Assembly (NCBI GenBank): GCA_017650105.1
Contig: JAGCFO010000016.1
Location: 27,837 to 91,836 of the forward strand
Direction of reading: 5' to 3'
Source of the DNA: Bacteroidaceae bacterium
GTDB taxonomy: Bacteria; Bacteroidota; Bacteroidia; Bacteroidales; Bacteroidaceae
DNA length: 64,000 bases
A program made the translations under genes and the position numbers. Below are positions 1 to 11,045 of this stretch, one piece after another. Within the stretch, counting starts at the first letter, position 1, and the number at the start of each line of letters is the position of its first letter. Below the pieces are notes generated by a model. The model was not told the origin of the DNA, did not search any database, and saw only the letters and a list, made by a program, of their open reading frames with translations.

Positions 1-391
<391 letters not shown>

Positions 392-427
392 TTATGTTTA
401 ACTCTTCACACAATAAAAAGAACAAAT

Positions 428-3400
428 ATGGCTTTTAGAAAAGACAATAAAATAAAGACTAATTTCTCGAAGATTACCATCTCTTTGGCTTCTCCTGAAG
501 AGATTCTTGAGAACTCGAGTGGTGAAGTGTTAAAACCCGAGACCATCAACTATCGCACATATAAACCGGAACGCGACGGTTTGTTCTGCGAGCGTATTTT
601 TGGTCCTTGTAAGGATTATGAATGTCATTGCGGTAAGTACAAACGTATCCGTTACAAAGGTATTGTTTGCGACCGATGCGGTGTCGAGGTTACGGAAAAG
701 AAGGTACGTCGTGAACGTATGGGGCATATCGAGTTGGTTGTTCCTGTTGCGCATATCTGGTATTTCCGTAGTCTTCCAAACAAAATCGGTTATCTGCTGG
801 GAATTCCCACAAAGCAACTCGACTCAATCATTTACTACGAGCGCTATGTGGTAATCAATCCTGGTGTGGCAGCTGACATTGAACGTGAAGATAAAGAACA
901 AGGGCCTCTTGCAAAACTTGACTTACTGTCAGAAGAAGAATATCTCTGGTTCTTGGACCGTCTTCCCGAGGGTAACGCGAATTTGCCCGACGATGATCCT
1001 CAGAAATTCATCGCAAAGATGGGAGCCGAAGCAATCTATGATTTGCTCGTTGGACTGGATTTGGATTCTCTTTCCTATGAGTTGCGCTCTCGCGCTGATC
1101 AGGACGGTAGCCAACAGCGTAAGACTGAAGCTCTTAAGCGTCTGCAGGTTGTTGAATCGTTCCGTGCTTCACGCAACATCAACAAACCCGAGTGGATGAT
1201 TATCAAGAACGTTCCTGTTACTCCTCCTGAGCTTCGCCCATTGGTTCCTCTGGATGGAGGTCGTTTTGCTACTACTGATATCAACGATCTTTATCGTCGA
1301 GTTATTATCCGCAACAATCGCTTGAAGAGATTGATAGAGATAAAGGCACCCGAAGTCATTCTTCGCAATGAAAAGCGTATGCTTCAGGAGGCTGTTGACA
1401 GCCTGTTTGACAACAGTAGAAAGTCAAGTGCTGTCAAAAGTGAAGCCAATCGTCCTTTGAAATCTCTGTCTGACTCTTTGAAAGGAAAGCAGGGACGTTT
1501 CCGTCAGAATCTGCTTGGTAAGCGTGTTGACTATTCTGCACGTTCGGTTATCGTTGTTGGCCCTGAGCTGAAGATGGGTGAATGCGGTATTCCTAAGCTG
1601 ATGGCTGCAGAGCTTTACAAGCCATTCATTATTCGCAAGCTTATTGAGCGCGGCATCGTCAAGACAGTTAAGTCTGCCAAGAAGATTGTCGATAGGAAAG
1701 ATCCTGTTATCTGGGATATCTTGGAGTTTGTTATGAAAGGACATCCTGTTCTCCTCAACCGTGCTCCGACCCTTCACCGTCTGGGTATTCAGGCATTCCA
1801 GCCGAAACTGATTGAAGGAAAGGCTATTCAGCTGCACCCGTTGGCATGTACGGCTTTCAACGCCGACTTCGATGGAGACCAGATGGCTGTCCATCTTCCT
1901 TTGAGCAACGAGGCTATTCTTGAAGCACAGCTTCTGATGCTTCAGTCCCATAATATCCTTAACCCGGCAAACGGTGCTCCTATCACCGTTCCTGCCCAGG
2001 ATATGGTTTTGGGATTGTACTACATTACTAAATTGCGCGAGGGAGCAAAAGGTCAAGGCCTTATTTTCTACGGTCCTGAGGAAGCTCTCATTGCTTACAA
2101 CGAAGGAAAAGTTGACATCCACGCTCCAGTGAAAGTGCTGGTTTGGGATTATGACGAGAAGGGAAATAGAGTGCAGGTTCTCCGTGAGACATCCGTTGGA
2201 CGTATCATTGTCAACGAATTGGTTCCGGAAGAATGCGGTTACATCAATACGATTATTTCAAAGAAGTCTTTGAGAGATATCATTTCTGATGTAATCAAGA
2301 AAGCCGGTATGGCTCGTGCTTGTGAGTTCCTTGATGGTATTAAGAATCTCGGTTACGAGATGGCCTTCAAGGGAGGTCTTTCCTTCAACTTGAACGACAT
2401 CATCATTCCAAAGGAGAAAGAAGAACTTGTTGCTAAGGGCAATGAGGAAGTGGACGAAATCATGAATGAATACAACATGGGATTCATTACTGATAACGAA
2501 CGCTACAACAAAGTTATCGACGTGTGGACTCACGTCAATGATGATCTTTCCCGTATCCTGATGAAGACGATTTCTTCAGACAATCAGGGCTTCAACAGCG
2601 TCTATATGATGCTGGATTCTGGCGCCCGTGGTTCTAAGGAGCAGATTCGTCAGTTGTCTGGTATGCGTGGTCTGATGGCAAAGCCCCAGAAAGCAGGAGC
2701 CGAGGGTGGACAGATTATTGAGAACCCGATTCTCTCTAACTTCAAAGAGGGTCTGTCGGTGCTCGAATACTTTATTTCTACTCACGGTGCCCGTAAGGGT
2801 TTGGCAGATACCGCTTTGAAGACTGCCGACGCAGGTTATCTGACTCGTCGTCTTGTTGATGTCAGTCACGACGTTATTATCAACGAAGTAGACTGTGGTA
2901 CACTTCGCGGTTTGATTTGCACCGCTCTCAAGAACAACGACGAAGTGGTTGCTTCTCTTGCCGAAAGAATCCTCGGACGTGTCAGCGTTCACGACATCAC
3001 CGATCCTGTAACAGGCGACTTGATTGTTGCTCAGGGTGAGATGATAACAGAAGAGATAGCTGCACGCATCGAGGCTGCCAATATCGAAAGCGTAGAAATC
3101 CGCTCCGTCCTTACCTGCGAAAGCAAGAAGGGCGTATGTGCTAAGTGCTACGGACGTAACCTTGCAACGGGCTTGCTCGTTGAGAAGGGTGAGGCTGTAG
3201 GCGTCATTGCTGCACAGTCGATTGGTGAGCCTGGTACACAGCTTACCCTCCGTACGTTCCACGCTGGAGGTACGGCATCCAACATTGCTGCAAACGCAAC
3301 TATCGTTGCCAAGAATGCAAGTCGCGTAGAGCTGGAAGAGCTCCGCACCGTTGATGCTGTCGACGAGACAGGAGAGCCTGTACGTATCGTAGTAGGTCGT

Positions 3401-4756
3401 CTGGGCGAAGTTCGTTTCGTTGATACCGCAACAGGGATTACCCTTTCAACGCATACTCTGCCTTACGGCTCGACCCTCTATGTTGCAGACAAGACCTTAG
3501 TTGAAAAAGGTACGCTCATTGCTAAGTGGGATCCTTTCAATGCAGTCATTGTTACGGAAGTAGCAGGTACTGTTCATTTCCAGGATGTAATTGAAGGAGT
3601 AACCTACCGCGTTGAGTCAGACGAGTCGACAGGTCTTCGTGAAATCATCATCGTTGAGTCGAAAGACCGCAGCAAGCTGCCTACAGCATGCGTAATGGAT
3701 GCTGACGGAAACCTTATCCGTTCCTATAACCTTCCTGTGGGAGGACACGTTGTCGTTGAAGAAGGAAGTGAGGTTAAGGCAGGTGAAGTGATGGTAAAGA
3801 TTCCTCGTGCTCAAGGCAAGGCTGGAGATATCACGGGTGGTTTGCCACGTGTAACCGAGCTCTTCGAGGCTCGAAATCCGTCCAACCCTGCTATCGTAAG
3901 CGAAATCGACGGAGAAATCTCGATGGGTAAGATTAAGCGAGGCAATCGCGAAATTATCGTCACTTCCAAGACGGGTGATATCAAGCGCTATCTGATTCCT
4001 ACCAGCAAGCAGATACTTGTTCAGGAAAACGACTTCGTAAGAGCAGGCAACGCGCTGAGCGACGGTGCCGTTACTCCGTCTGACATCCTTGCCATCAAGG
4101 GTCCCACAGCCGTACAGGAATATATCGTGAACGAAGTTCAGGATGTATATCGTCTGCAGGGTGTGAAGATTAACGACAAGCACTTCGAGATTATCGTGCG
4201 TCAGATGATGCGCAAGGTGCAGATTGTGGAAGCCGGCGATACGCGCTTCCTCGAGCAGCAGGTAGTCGACAAGCTTGAGTTTATGGATGAGAACGACCGT
4301 ATCTGGGGCAAGAAGGTAGTTATCGATGCCGGTGACTCCGAGTTGCTGCAGAAGGGACAAATCGTTACCGCACGCAAGCTGCGCGACGAAAACAGCTCGC
4401 TGAAGCGTCGCGACTTACGCATTGTGCAAGTGCGCGATGCCGTTCCTGCCACATCGACGCAGATTCTTCAGGGTATCACGCGTGCTGCTTTGCAGACAAC
4501 GTCGTTTATGTCTGCTGCCTCCTTCCAGGAGACAACGAAGGTGTTGAACGATGCCGCTATCAACGGCAAGTCCGACTACCTCGAGGGCATGAAGGAAAAC
4601 GTTATCTGCGGACATCTCATTCCTGCCGGAACAGGTCAGCGCGAGTTTGACAAAATCGTCGTAGGCTCACGTGAAGACTACGAGCGTATGATGGCAAACC
4701 GCCAGACTATCACCGACTTCGACGAGATGGAATCGGTAAGCGAAGACAGACAGTAA
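428..4756 (+). CDS. rpoC: RNA polymerase beta' subunit
   Basis: Catalytic beta' subunit of the core RNA polymerase, 1442 residues, a normal length for Bacteroidota. The N-terminal zinc-binding site is visible as C66, C68, C81 and C84. The absolutely conserved active-site loop NADFDGD spans residues 478-484, and its three aspartates hold the catalytic magnesium. The second zinc site uses C823, C897, C904 and C907. The trigger-loop/jaw region is intact, as in [20 protein letters not shown] near residue 925. ATG at 428 follows rpoB closely, so the two are co-transcribed. A strong terminator follows the stop codon. No anomaly seen. Confidence 0.99.
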   Translation: MAFRKDNKIKTNFSKITISLASPEEILENSSGEVLKPETINYRTYKPERDGLFCERIFGPCKDYECHCGKYKRIRYKGIVCDRCGVEVTEKKVRRERMGHIELVVPVAHIWYFRSLPNKIGYLLGIPTKQLDSIIYYERYVVINPGVAADIEREDKEQGPLAKLDLLSEEEYLWFLDRLPEGNANLPDDDPQKFIAKMGAEAIYDLLVGLDLDSLSYELRSRADQDGSQQRKTEALKRLQVVESFRASRNINKPEWMIIKNVPVTPPELRPLVPLDGGRFATTDINDLYRRVIIRNNRLKRLIEIKAPEVILRNEKRMLQEAVDSLFDNSRKSSAVKSEANRPLKSLSDSLKGKQGRFRQNLLGKRVDYSARSVIVVGPELKMGECGIPKLMAAELYKPFIIRKLIERGIVKTVKSAKKIVDRKDPVIWDILEFVMKGHPVLLNRAPTLHRLGIQAFQPKLIEGKAIQLHPLACTAFNADFDGDQMAVHLPLSNEAILEAQLLMLQSHNILNPANGAPITVPAQDMVLGLYYITKLREGAKGQGLIFYGPEEALIAYNEGKVDIHAPVKVLVWDYDEKGNRVQVLRETSVGRIIVNELVPEECGYINTIISKKSLRDIISDVIKKAGMARACEFLDGIKNLGYEMAFKGGLSFNLNDIIIPKEKEELVAKGNEEVDEIMNEYNMGFITDNERYNKVIDVWTHVNDDLSRILMKTISSDNQGFNSVYMMLDSGARGSKEQIRQLSGMRGLMAKPQKAGAEGGQIIENPILSNFKEGLSVLEYFISTHGARKGLADTALKTADAGYLTRRLVDVSHDVIINEVDCGTLRGLICTALKNNDEVVASLAERILGRVSVHDITDPVTGDLIVAQGEMITEEIAARIEAANIESVEIRSVLTCESKKGVCAKCYGRNLATGLLVEKGEAVGVIAAQSIGEPGTQLTLRTFHAGGTASNIAANATIVAKNASRVELEELRTVDAVDETGEPVRIVVGRLGEVRFVDTATGITLSTHTLPYGSTLYVADKTLVEKGTLIAKWDPFNAVIVTEVAGTVHFQDVIEGVTYRVESDESTGLREIIIVESKDRSKLPTACVMDADGNLIRSYNLPVGGHVVVEEGSEVKAGEVMVKIPRAQGKAGDITGGLPRVTELFEARNPSNPAIVSEIDGEISMGKIKRGNREIIVTSKTGDIKRYLIPTSKQILVQENDFVRAGNALSDGAVTPSDILAIKGPTAVQEYIVNEVQDVYRLQGVKINDKHFEIIVRQMMRKVQIVEAGDTRFLEQQVVDKLEFMDENDRIWGKKVVIDAGDSELLQKGQIVTARKLRDENSSLKRRDLRIVQVRDAVPATSTQILQGITRAALQTTSFMSAASFQETTKVLNDAAINGKSDYLEGMKENVICGHLIPAGTGQREFDKIVVGSREDYERMMANRQTITDFDEMESVSEDRQ

Positions 4757-4777
4757 CAAGCGACGAACTTGTTCGGA

Positions 4778-4815
4778 GGAAGGATTGGCTCATACTGCCA
4801 ATCCTTCCTTTTTTA
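4778..4815 (+). terminator. Intrinsic terminator of rpoBC
   Basis: A perfect 12-bp stem (GGAAGGATTGGC / GCCAATCCTTCC) with a 7-base loop is followed at once by a run of six T. It lies 21 bases after the rpoC stop codon. Confidence 0.93.
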
Positions 4816-4882
4816 TGTAGTAAAGCATTTTTTTCTCTTCCAAAAGAAGCAGGCGAAAAGGGCAAAAAATATCGTGGAATTC

Positions 4883-4913
4883 TTTGCAAAAACGAAAAAA
4901 ATGATTATCTTTG
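4883..4913 (+). promoter_or_regulatory. Bacteroidetes-type promoter of the DUF805 gene
   Basis: TTTG at 4883-4886, a 19-bp spacer, and TATCTTTG at 4906-4913 match the Bacteroides -33/-7 consensus exactly. Transcription would begin near 4920 and leave a leader of about 110 bases before the ATG at 5030. Confidence 0.85.
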
Positions 4914-5029
4914 CACATAGAAAAACAGAGAAAAGGAGTGCTTCTCGCAAGTTGGTAGGAACGACTCTCTGCCACATTGCCGAAAACACCCTCAGGCTCA
5001 TTTTAAGGACAAATAAAAACTAAACCACT

Positions 5030-5638
5030 ATGGAAAGAATGACATTCGGACGAGCAATAAAGACTTGCTTCTCAAAGTACTGCGTTTTCAAAGGGCGCGC
5101 CCAGCGAGCCGAGTACTGGTATTTTGTACTCTTCTGCTTCCTCGTCAACTGGGTATTAAGCACTGGGAGTATGGTAAAGTTAATGCCGACCCTTTTGGCA
5201 GAAGGCCCGGGACGGACTACGAACCCCTTTGAGATATATGCTCAGGGCGGGGTATTGATGTATGCCTACCTTTTGTTCTCGCTTGTAGTCTTATTGCCCA
5301 CGCTTGCTGCTATGGTACGCCGCCTTCACGACACCAACCGCAGCGGCTGGTGGGTTTTGGCATACTACCTCTTCATAATTGTAGGCGAAGTCGTTGTATT
5401 TATAATTGCGGGCGATTCATTCTCAACGGGAGGAGCGCAATTTGCCTTAGCTATGATGATTTTCGGCTTGGGAATGTTGGCCGTTTCCATCGTCCTCCTC
5501 GTATGGCTTTGCACAGCCGGCACCAAAGGGCCGAATAAGTATGGGCCCGACCCTCTTGGCTCGCAGCAGGAGGAGAACATCGTCGACGTGCCCTTCACGG
5601 TTGACCCTTCGGGGAAAGATACTGAAAAGGAAGCCTGA
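5030..5638 (+). CDS. DUF805 family inner-membrane protein
   Basis: 202 residues. All three hallmarks of the DUF805 (YhaH-like) family can be read: FKGRAQRAEYW at residues 20-30, RRLHDTNRSGWW at 97-108, and GPNKYGPDP at 167-175. Four hydrophobic segments (about 30-48, 75-95, 108-128, 137-162) predict a small polytopic inner-membrane protein. The family has no firmly established function; some members are linked to stress or osmotic regulation. The gene stands alone with its own promoter and a terminator. The short hydrophilic tail after residue 180 is not conserved in the family. Confidence 0.88.
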   Translation: MERMTFGRAIKTCFSKYCVFKGRAQRAEYWYFVLFCFLVNWVLSTGSMVKLMPTLLAEGPGRTTNPFEIYAQGGVLMYAYLLFSLVVLLPTLAAMVRRLHDTNRSGWWVLAYYLFIIVGEVVVFIIAGDSFSTGGAQFALAMMIFGLGMLAVSIVLLVWLCTAGTKGPNKYGPDPLGSQQEENIVDVPFTVDPSGKDTEKEA

Positions 5639-5658
5639 TGCAACAGGACGAAACAGAG

Positions 5659-5697
5659 AAAAAGGCGGCGTGTTCATTCAAGCATGCCGCTTTTTCG
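5659..5697 (+). terminator. Terminator after the DUF805 gene
   Basis: AAAAAGGCGGCGTG pairs with CATGCCGCTTTTT (one bulged G, one G-T pair) and ends in a T run. It begins 20 bases after the stop codon. Confidence 0.8.
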
Positions 5698-5983
5698 CTA
5701 TAGCAGCAGAGGGATGTCACGAGGCACTTTTTCCCGTATCGGTAGAAGCTGTTGCGCCGTTTATGAAATGTAGCGCAGAGGAGATTTTATAAAGAGGAGA
5801 ATATTCCTTCTCCAACTTGAAATATGAAGAAGGGAAAATTTTTTTTGGAGAAGGAAAAAAATTTTTTCGAGAAGGGAAAAATATTTTTGGAGAACAAATA
5901 TCGCGAGATGAAGAAAGAAAAAAGCGATAAGCCTAACTCATCATTCAGGCACGAGAAAATGCTAGCTAAAAAAATGTAAAAGC
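5698..5983. other. Intergenic stretch between DUF805 and GH31
   Basis: No credible gene is seen. The right two thirds hold one copy of the dispersed GAAGGGAAAAATTTTT / ATCGCGA repeat (5823-5920). Short ORFs here have no recognisable features. Confidence 0.7.
5823..5920. repeat. Dispersed intergenic repeat, copy A
   Basis: Three alternating blocks of (G)AGAAGGGAAAA and TTTTTT are followed by GGAGAACAAATATCGCGAGATGAAG. The same words recur at 10.94, 20.15, 24.46, 27.79, 32.45 and 45.43 kb. Confidence 0.75.
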
Positions 5984-6006
5984 ATGCGCCGTTTCATTTT
6001 TTGTTG

Positions 6007-6014
6007 TATCTTCG
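6007..6014 (+). promoter_or_regulatory. Probable -7 box of the GH31 gene
   Basis: TATCTTCG differs from TAnnTTTG at one base. No good -33 TTTG lies 19 bp upstream. If used, transcription starts near 6020, which excludes the upstream in-frame ATG at 5984 and supports translation from 6041 or 6044. Confidence 0.5.
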
Positions 6015-6040
6015 CAAACAGAAATACCGTAAAAGCACAG

Positions 6041-9000
6041 ATGATGAAAAAACTATTTGCTATACTTCTGCTCCTGTCGCTGGTGATGTCCATCAGGGCA
6101 CAAGTGAAGGAAATCGTCAAGACAGGCGACACGACTGTCGAGGTTCATTATGCCGACGGGCAGACGCGCGTGCTCGATTTCTACTTTCCCGACGTGGTGC
6201 GCATCTTCCAGGACCCCGCGGGAGGCCCTTTGCGTGCCCCTCAGGCAAAGCCCGAAGCGAAAATTCTTGTTGACAACCCGCGTAGATGGAACACTCAGCC
6301 TCCCTTGTCGCAGTCTTCTCGCAAGCCTTTATTCTTCAATCCTGACATAAAGGTAGAAGGGCTTACCGTTAGTACGCGGCTTATGGAGCTGACGTTTGAC
6401 AAGCAGACGGGATTGATGACGGCGGGATATAAAACTGTTGATCATATTGTTAACGGGGGTTCTTACAAAGTCTTCTCAGAAACAGCTCCCGTCAGCATCG
6501 AAAGCCGCAGCACCACCGTGCACCTCTCGCGCACCGCGGAGGAATGCTTCTACGGCGGAGGCATGCAGAACGGCAGATTCTCGCACGGGGGGAAGGTGAT
6601 ACAGATAGTCAACACCAACAACTGGACCGACGGAGGCGTCTCCAGCCCTACACCCTTCTTCTGGAGCACAGCGGGCTACGGCATACTGTTTCATACCTTC
6701 CAGCCGGGACGATACGACTTTGGCGCCTCAACTCCCGAGGAAGTGGTGCTGAGCCACGATACCGACTACTTGGATATGTTCTTGATGGTAACACTTCCCG
6801 GAACGAGCTGCTTGCGAGACTACTACCAGCTGACAGGCAAGCCCGTGCTGCTGCCAAAGTTCGGCTTCTACGAGGGACATCTCAATGCCTACAACCGCGA
6901 CTATTGGAAGGAGACGGACGAAGGGGGCATTCTCTTCGAAGACGGCAAGCGCTACGTGGAGAGCCAGAAGCCCGTTGAGGGAGGCATCCGCGAGAGCCTG
7001 AACGGAGAGGTTAAAGACTCCCTCGGGCGCAACAGCTACCAGTTCTCAGCTCGCGCTGTGGTGGACCGCTACGCCGCATACGATATGCCTCTCGGCTGGG
7101 TTCTGCCGAACGACGGCTACGCCTCCGGCTATGGGCAGACAGGCTCGTTGGAAGGAAACATCGACAACTTGAGGCAGTTTAGCGACTATTCCCGAGAGCA
7201 CGGAGTGGAAACGGGACTTTGGACTCAAAGCGATCTTCATCCTAAGGAGGGCATCGAACCACTCCTGCAGCGCGACATTGTGGGCGAGGTGCGCGACGGA
7301 GGTGTGCGTGTGCTCAAGACAGACGTCGCCTGGGTTGGCGCAGGGTATAGCTTCGGCTTGAACGGCGTTGCCGACATAGCGCAGACAATGACGGAAGAGG
7401 GAGACGGCGCGCGTCCCTTCATCATCACAGTCGACGGATGGGCAGGCACGCAGCGCTACGCAGGCCTCTGGAGCGGAGACCAGGCAGGAGGGCAATGGGA
7501 GTATATCCGCTTCCATATTCCTACCTACATAGGCTCGGGACTCTCGGGGCAGCCCAACGTGGGAAGCGATATGGACGGCATCTTCGGAGGGAAAAACCTT
7601 CCTGTCAACGTGCGCGACTTCCAATGGAAGACGTTTACGCCTATGGAACTGAACATGGACGGCTGGGGCGCAAACGAAAAATATCCTCATGCGTTGGGCA
7701 AGCGCGCCGAAGACATCAATCGCATTTGGCTGAAGATGAAAGCGGCGCTCATGCCCTACACCTACAGCATCGCTTGGGAGGCAACGCGTTCCGGCTCCCC
7801 TATGGTGCAGGCTATGTCCGACTATCTGCGCGAAGTGGAGAGAGGGAGATATTTGAGCGAAATCCCTGTCTATATCGAAAACCCTCAGCATATCGACGAC
7901 CTGACGAAGTATCAGTATATGTATGGCCCATATTTCCTTGTGGCGCCCATCTATCAAGACACCAAGATGGATGCTCAAGGAAACGACATACGCAACGGAA
8001 TATTCCTGCCCGAGGGACTCTGGTATGATCCATATCAAGGAGGATATATAGAAGGAGGATGCATCCTCAACAGCTACAATGCTCTGTTGGAACTCATTCC
8101 TCTTTTCATCCGCGAGGGAGCTATTATTCCCTTCACCGAGCCTCACAACCAGCCTCGCGATGTTGATTACACCCATCGTCGCTACTTTGTAATACCCAGG
8201 CACAAGGTTTGTTATTATGATGCGCTCTCCTTAGTAGAGTATGATGACGACGGAACTACGGATGCCTATCTTCGTGGCGAATATGTGACAACATCGCTAT
8301 CAAATAACTATGATGACACGAAGAAAGAGCTGGAAGTCTTTATTTATGCCACAAACGGGAACTTCGAGGGCTTTGTGCCAGAGAAACGCACCTCAATAAA
8401 CATTCTGGCATCCTCAGCTCCGAAAAGCGTAACCGTCAGAAAATTCAAGAATAAGGGAAAGAAAGGGAGAGGCAAGAAGATAGAGGCTTCGTGGGAATAC
8501 GAGCATGGCTCGCTTACAATTGAGATTCCCACGATGGATGTAACAAAGGATGGGATTTATGTTGTTTGCAAGGGCTTCGAGCCTCAGAAGAAGTTGCCGC
8601 TTGCTAAAAAGAACGGTAAATTGGTTGCACCGAGTGTGACGTTTGAAACAACCGCCTATACCGTGAAGCCTTCGTGGACATTGCCTGAGAATGCCGATTA
8701 TGCCGAGATACTGTTTGACGGTTTTCGCTATACTACGTTACGCGAGGGAGAGTTTCTCTTCGACGGGTTGAAACCTGAGACGAAGTACGACTTTCAAATC
8801 CGCAGTGTGAATGCCGACGGTGTTTCGGAGTGGACTTCCTTCAGCGCTACCACAGACGCCAATCCGCTGGAATTTGCCGTTCATGGTATTTCGGGAAAGA
8901 CATCCTGCCCCAATCAGCACGGACAAGGCATCAATCGTCTGTTCGACTTCGACGAAACAACTGTTTGGCACACCGAGTGGAGCACTAAAGCTGTTCCGTT

Positions 9001-9910
9001 TACTCTGGACATCGATTTGTGTTGCACAATCGAGCTTGACAGGATACAGTACCTCCCGCGCGATGATGCCGGTAACGGAACACTCCTTGAGGGAACGCTT
9101 GCCTATAGTCTTGATGGGCGCACGTGGAGCGAAGCGCAGCCCTTCCGTTGGGAAGCAGACAGCAAGACGAAGGAACTCGTCGTCAAGGGGGCTCCCAGCG
9201 TGCGTTATCTCCGAATGGAAGTGACGCGCGGTAGGGGAGACTTCGGTTCGGGCAGACAGCTGTATGTCTTCCGTGTTCCAGGCACCGAGGTGCTCATCCC
9301 GGGCGACATCAATCGTGATGGAAGTGTGAATATGGATGACCTTACGTCGTATATGAACTACACAGGCTTGCGCGTTGGTGATCCTGAATTCGACGGGTAT
9401 GTGAGTGCGGGAGATATCAATCACGATGGGCGCATCGATGTCTCCGACATAGCTGTTGTTGCCACACAGGTTCGTGGAGGAGCAGAGCAAAGCGTAGAGA
9501 AATTCGCAGGCTCTCTCTATCTGGCAAGTCCTACAGCGAAGGCTGAAAAAGGAAAGCTTACGGCTACCCTGAAGGCTGGCGAAACGCTGCGGATTAACGT
9601 GATGGGAGAAGACTTGAGCGAAGTGAATGCCTTTGGCTTCGCCCTTCCTTACGATGCAAACGAGTTGGAGTTTGTTGCTGTGGAAGACCTTAACGTCAAG
9701 CAGATGGAGAACCTGACAAACGACCGTCTGCATTCCAATGGCGAAAAAGTGCTGTATCCGGTATTTGTCAACTTGGGCGACAGCGAAACGCTTGATGGCA
9801 GCGACAAGCTCTGCATCATAGTCTTCCGTGCACGACGTGCCTGCAAGGTATCTTTGGAGGGGAAGAACTTCACATTGGTAGATAAGAAGTTAAACAACAT
9901 CTTGCAGTAA
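6041..9910 (+). CDS. Secreted multidomain GH31 glycosidase with F5/8C, dockerin and cohesin-like modules
   Basis: About 1289 residues from ATG 6041 (or 6044), chosen because it begins a clear signal peptide (MKKLFAILLLLSLVMSIRAQ) and lies after the -7 box. Order of modules: N-terminal beta domain (25-270), GH31 barrel (270-700), FN3 (863-945), F5/8 type C sugar-binding domain (943-1085), two-repeat dockerin (1088-1145, GDINRDGSVN and GDINHDGRID), and a cohesin-like beta domain (1150-end). D428 in VLKTDVAWVG fits the GH31 nucleophile and D480 in WSGDQ the acid/base. The motif setting (LWTQSDLHP, NMDGWG) departs from ordinary alpha-glucosidases and, from memory, resembles the alpha-N-acetylgalactosaminidase branch of GH31; that specificity is inference. 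Probable role: trimming host or dietary glycans outside the cytoplasm. Confidence 0.88.
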   Translation: MMKKLFAILLLLSLVMSIRAQVKEIVKTGDTTVEVHYADGQTRVLDFYFPDVVRIFQDPAGGPLRAPQAKPEAKILVDNPRRWNTQPPLSQSSRKPLFFNPDIKVEGLTVSTRLMELTFDKQTGLMTAGYKTVDHIVNGGSYKVFSETAPVSIESRSTTVHLSRTAEECFYGGGMQNGRFSHGGKVIQIVNTNNWTDGGVSSPTPFFWSTAGYGILFHTFQPGRYDFGASTPEEVVLSHDTDYLDMFLMVTLPGTSCLRDYYQLTGKPVLLPKFGFYEGHLNAYNRDYWKETDEGGILFEDGKRYVESQKPVEGGIRESLNGEVKDSLGRNSYQFSARAVVDRYAAYDMPLGWVLPNDGYASGYGQTGSLEGNIDNLRQFSDYSREHGVETGLWTQSDLHPKEGIEPLLQRDIVGEVRDGGVRVLKTDVAWVGAGYSFGLNGVADIAQTMTEEGDGARPFIITVDGWAGTQRYAGLWSGDQAGGQWEYIRFHIPTYIGSGLSGQPNVGSDMDGIFGGKNLPVNVRDFQWKTFTPMELNMDGWGANEKYPHALGKRAEDINRIWLKMKAALMPYTYSIAWEATRSGSPMVQAMSDYLREVERGRYLSEIPVYIENPQHIDDLTKYQYMYGPYFLVAPIYQDTKMDAQGNDIRNGIFLPEGLWYDPYQGGYIEGGCILNSYNALLELIPLFIREGAIIPFTEPHNQPRDVDYTHRRYFVIPRHKVCYYDALSLVEYDDDGTTDAYLRGEYVTTSLSNNYDDTKKELEVFIYATNGNFEGFVPEKRTSINILASSAPKSVTVRKFKNKGKKGRGKKIEASWEYEHGSLTIEIPTMDVTKDGIYVVCKGFEPQKKLPLAKKNGKLVAPSVTFETTAYTVKPSWTLPENADYAEILFDGFRYTTLREGEFLFDGLKPETKYDFQIRSVNADGVSEWTSFSATTDANPLEFAVHGISGKTSCPNQHGQGINRLFDFDETTVWHTEWSTKAVPFTLDIDLCCTIELDRIQYLPRDDAGNGTLLEGTLAYSLDGRTWSEAQPFRWEADSKTKELVVKGAPSVRYLRMEVTRGRGDFGSGRQLYVFRVPGTEVLIPGDINRDGSVNMDDLTSYMNYTGLRVGDPEFDGYVSAGDINHDGRIDVSDIAVVATQVRGGAEQSVEKFAGSLYLASPTAKAEKGKLTATLKAGETLRINVMGEDLSEVNAFGFALPYDANELEFVAVEDLNVKQMENLTNDRLHSNGEKVLYPVFVNLGDSETLDGSDKLCIIVFRARRACKVSLEGKNFTLVDKKLNNILQ

Positions 9911-9975
9911 CAATCCATAGAGAAGATTTCCTATACGCAACAAAAGTAACAATCAACCATAAATAAACTGACTAT

Positions 9976-10950
9976 ATGAAAGAATCGTATTTTGCCGACA
10001 GCACACGTTACGAAAACGGTATGAAGTATGAGCGCTGCGGGCGTTCAGGGGTGCTCTTGCCCAAGGTAAGTCTTGGCTTCTGGCACAATTTCGGGAGTGT
10101 CGATCCATACGAGCGAAGCCGTGAAATCACTCACTACGCCTTCGATCACGGAATCACCCATTTCGATTTGGCAAACAACTATGGACCCATTTACGGCTCG
10201 GCTGAGGAGACGATGGGGAGACTTATGGATGAGGATTTCCGCCCTTACAGAGACGAACTGTTTATCTCTTCAAAAGCGGGTTATGACATGTGGCCTGGGC
10301 CTTATGGAAACTGGGGCAGCCGTAAATATCTGATGGCGAGCCTCGATCAGAGTCTCAAGCGGATGAAGATAGACTATGTGGATTTGTTCTACAGCCATCG
10401 GTACGATCTGGAGACTCCTCTCGAGGAAACGCTGCAGGCGCTTGTCGACATCGTCAGGCAAGGGAAGGCGCTATATGTTGGCATCTCCAACTGGCCCCTT
10501 GAGCCCCTCAAGATAGGCTACGACTACCTGAAGGCGCACGATGTTCCCCTGCTCATCTATCAGGGAAGGCTGAACATGCTCGACAGGAAACCGATGGAAA
10601 CGGGCATCCTCGACTTCTGTGCAGAGAAGGGAGTGGGATTCATCGCTTTCTCACCTCTGGCTCAGGGCTTGCTCACGAGCCGTTATCTGGGAGGAGACGT
10701 GCCTGCCGACAGCCGAATGGCGCGGGGAAAGTTCCTCAAGAGCGCGATGCTCACTCCCGAGATGTTGGGCAAGCTGCGAAACTACGACGCGAAGGCGAAA
10801 GAGCGCGGAGAAACGTTGGCACAGATGGCTCTCGCTTGGGTTCTGCAGCAGAAGGCAGTCACTTCGGTACTTATCGGAGCCAGCAGCACGAAGCAGCTCG
10901 AGGATAATCTCCGCTGCATCAACTCGGCGCCGATTTTGGAGAAGGAATAA
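9976..10950 (+). CDS. Aldo/keto reductase, YghZ/Gpr-like
   Basis: 324-residue NADPH-dependent aldo/keto reductase. The catalytic tetrad is visible as D64, Y69, K100 and H141, set in FDLANNYG, SSKAGYD and YSHRYD. The long loop around MWPGPYGNWGSRKYL is typical of the YghZ/Kv-beta-like group, whose E. coli member reduces L-glyceraldehyde 3-phosphate and methylglyoxal. The C-terminal IGASSTKQLEDNL motif binds the cofactor phosphate. The gene begins 65 bases after GH31 and may be read from the same transcript. The exact substrate is not shown by sequence. Confidence 0.92.
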   Translation: MKESYFADSTRYENGMKYERCGRSGVLLPKVSLGFWHNFGSVDPYERSREITHYAFDHGITHFDLANNYGPIYGSAEETMGRLMDEDFRPYRDELFISSKAGYDMWPGPYGNWGSRKYLMASLDQSLKRMKIDYVDLFYSHRYDLETPLEETLQALVDIVRQGKALYVGISNWPLEPLKIGYDYLKAHDVPLLIYQGRLNMLDRKPMETGILDFCAEKGVGFIAFSPLAQGLLTSRYLGGDVPADSRMARGKFLKSAMLTPEMLGKLRNYDAKAKERGETLAQMALAWVLQQKAVTSVLIGASSTKQLEDNLRCINSAPILEKE

Positions 10951-11035
10951 TTTTTTTTGAAGAAGGGAAAAAATTTTTTTCCTTCTTCATAGCGCGTTTT
11001 CCCTTCTCCAAAAAAATTTTTCGAGAAGGAAAAAT
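10937..11035. repeat. Dispersed intergenic repeat, copy B
   Basis: GAAGAAGGGAAAAAATTTTTTT, CCTTCTTCAT, AGCGCG and CCCTTCTCCAAAAAAATTTTT form nested inverted repeats between two convergent genes. It probably also ends transcription from both sides. Confidence 0.75.
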
Positions 11036-11045
11036 CTGTTATCCC

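Noticed and set aside
4769..5023. 84-codon frame between rpoC and DUF805
   Set aside because: Covers the rpoC terminator and the DUF805 promoter; composition is non-coding.
7046..8203. 385-codon - strand frame inside GH31
   Set aside because: Shadow of the GH31 catalytic domain; no promoter or domain evidence.
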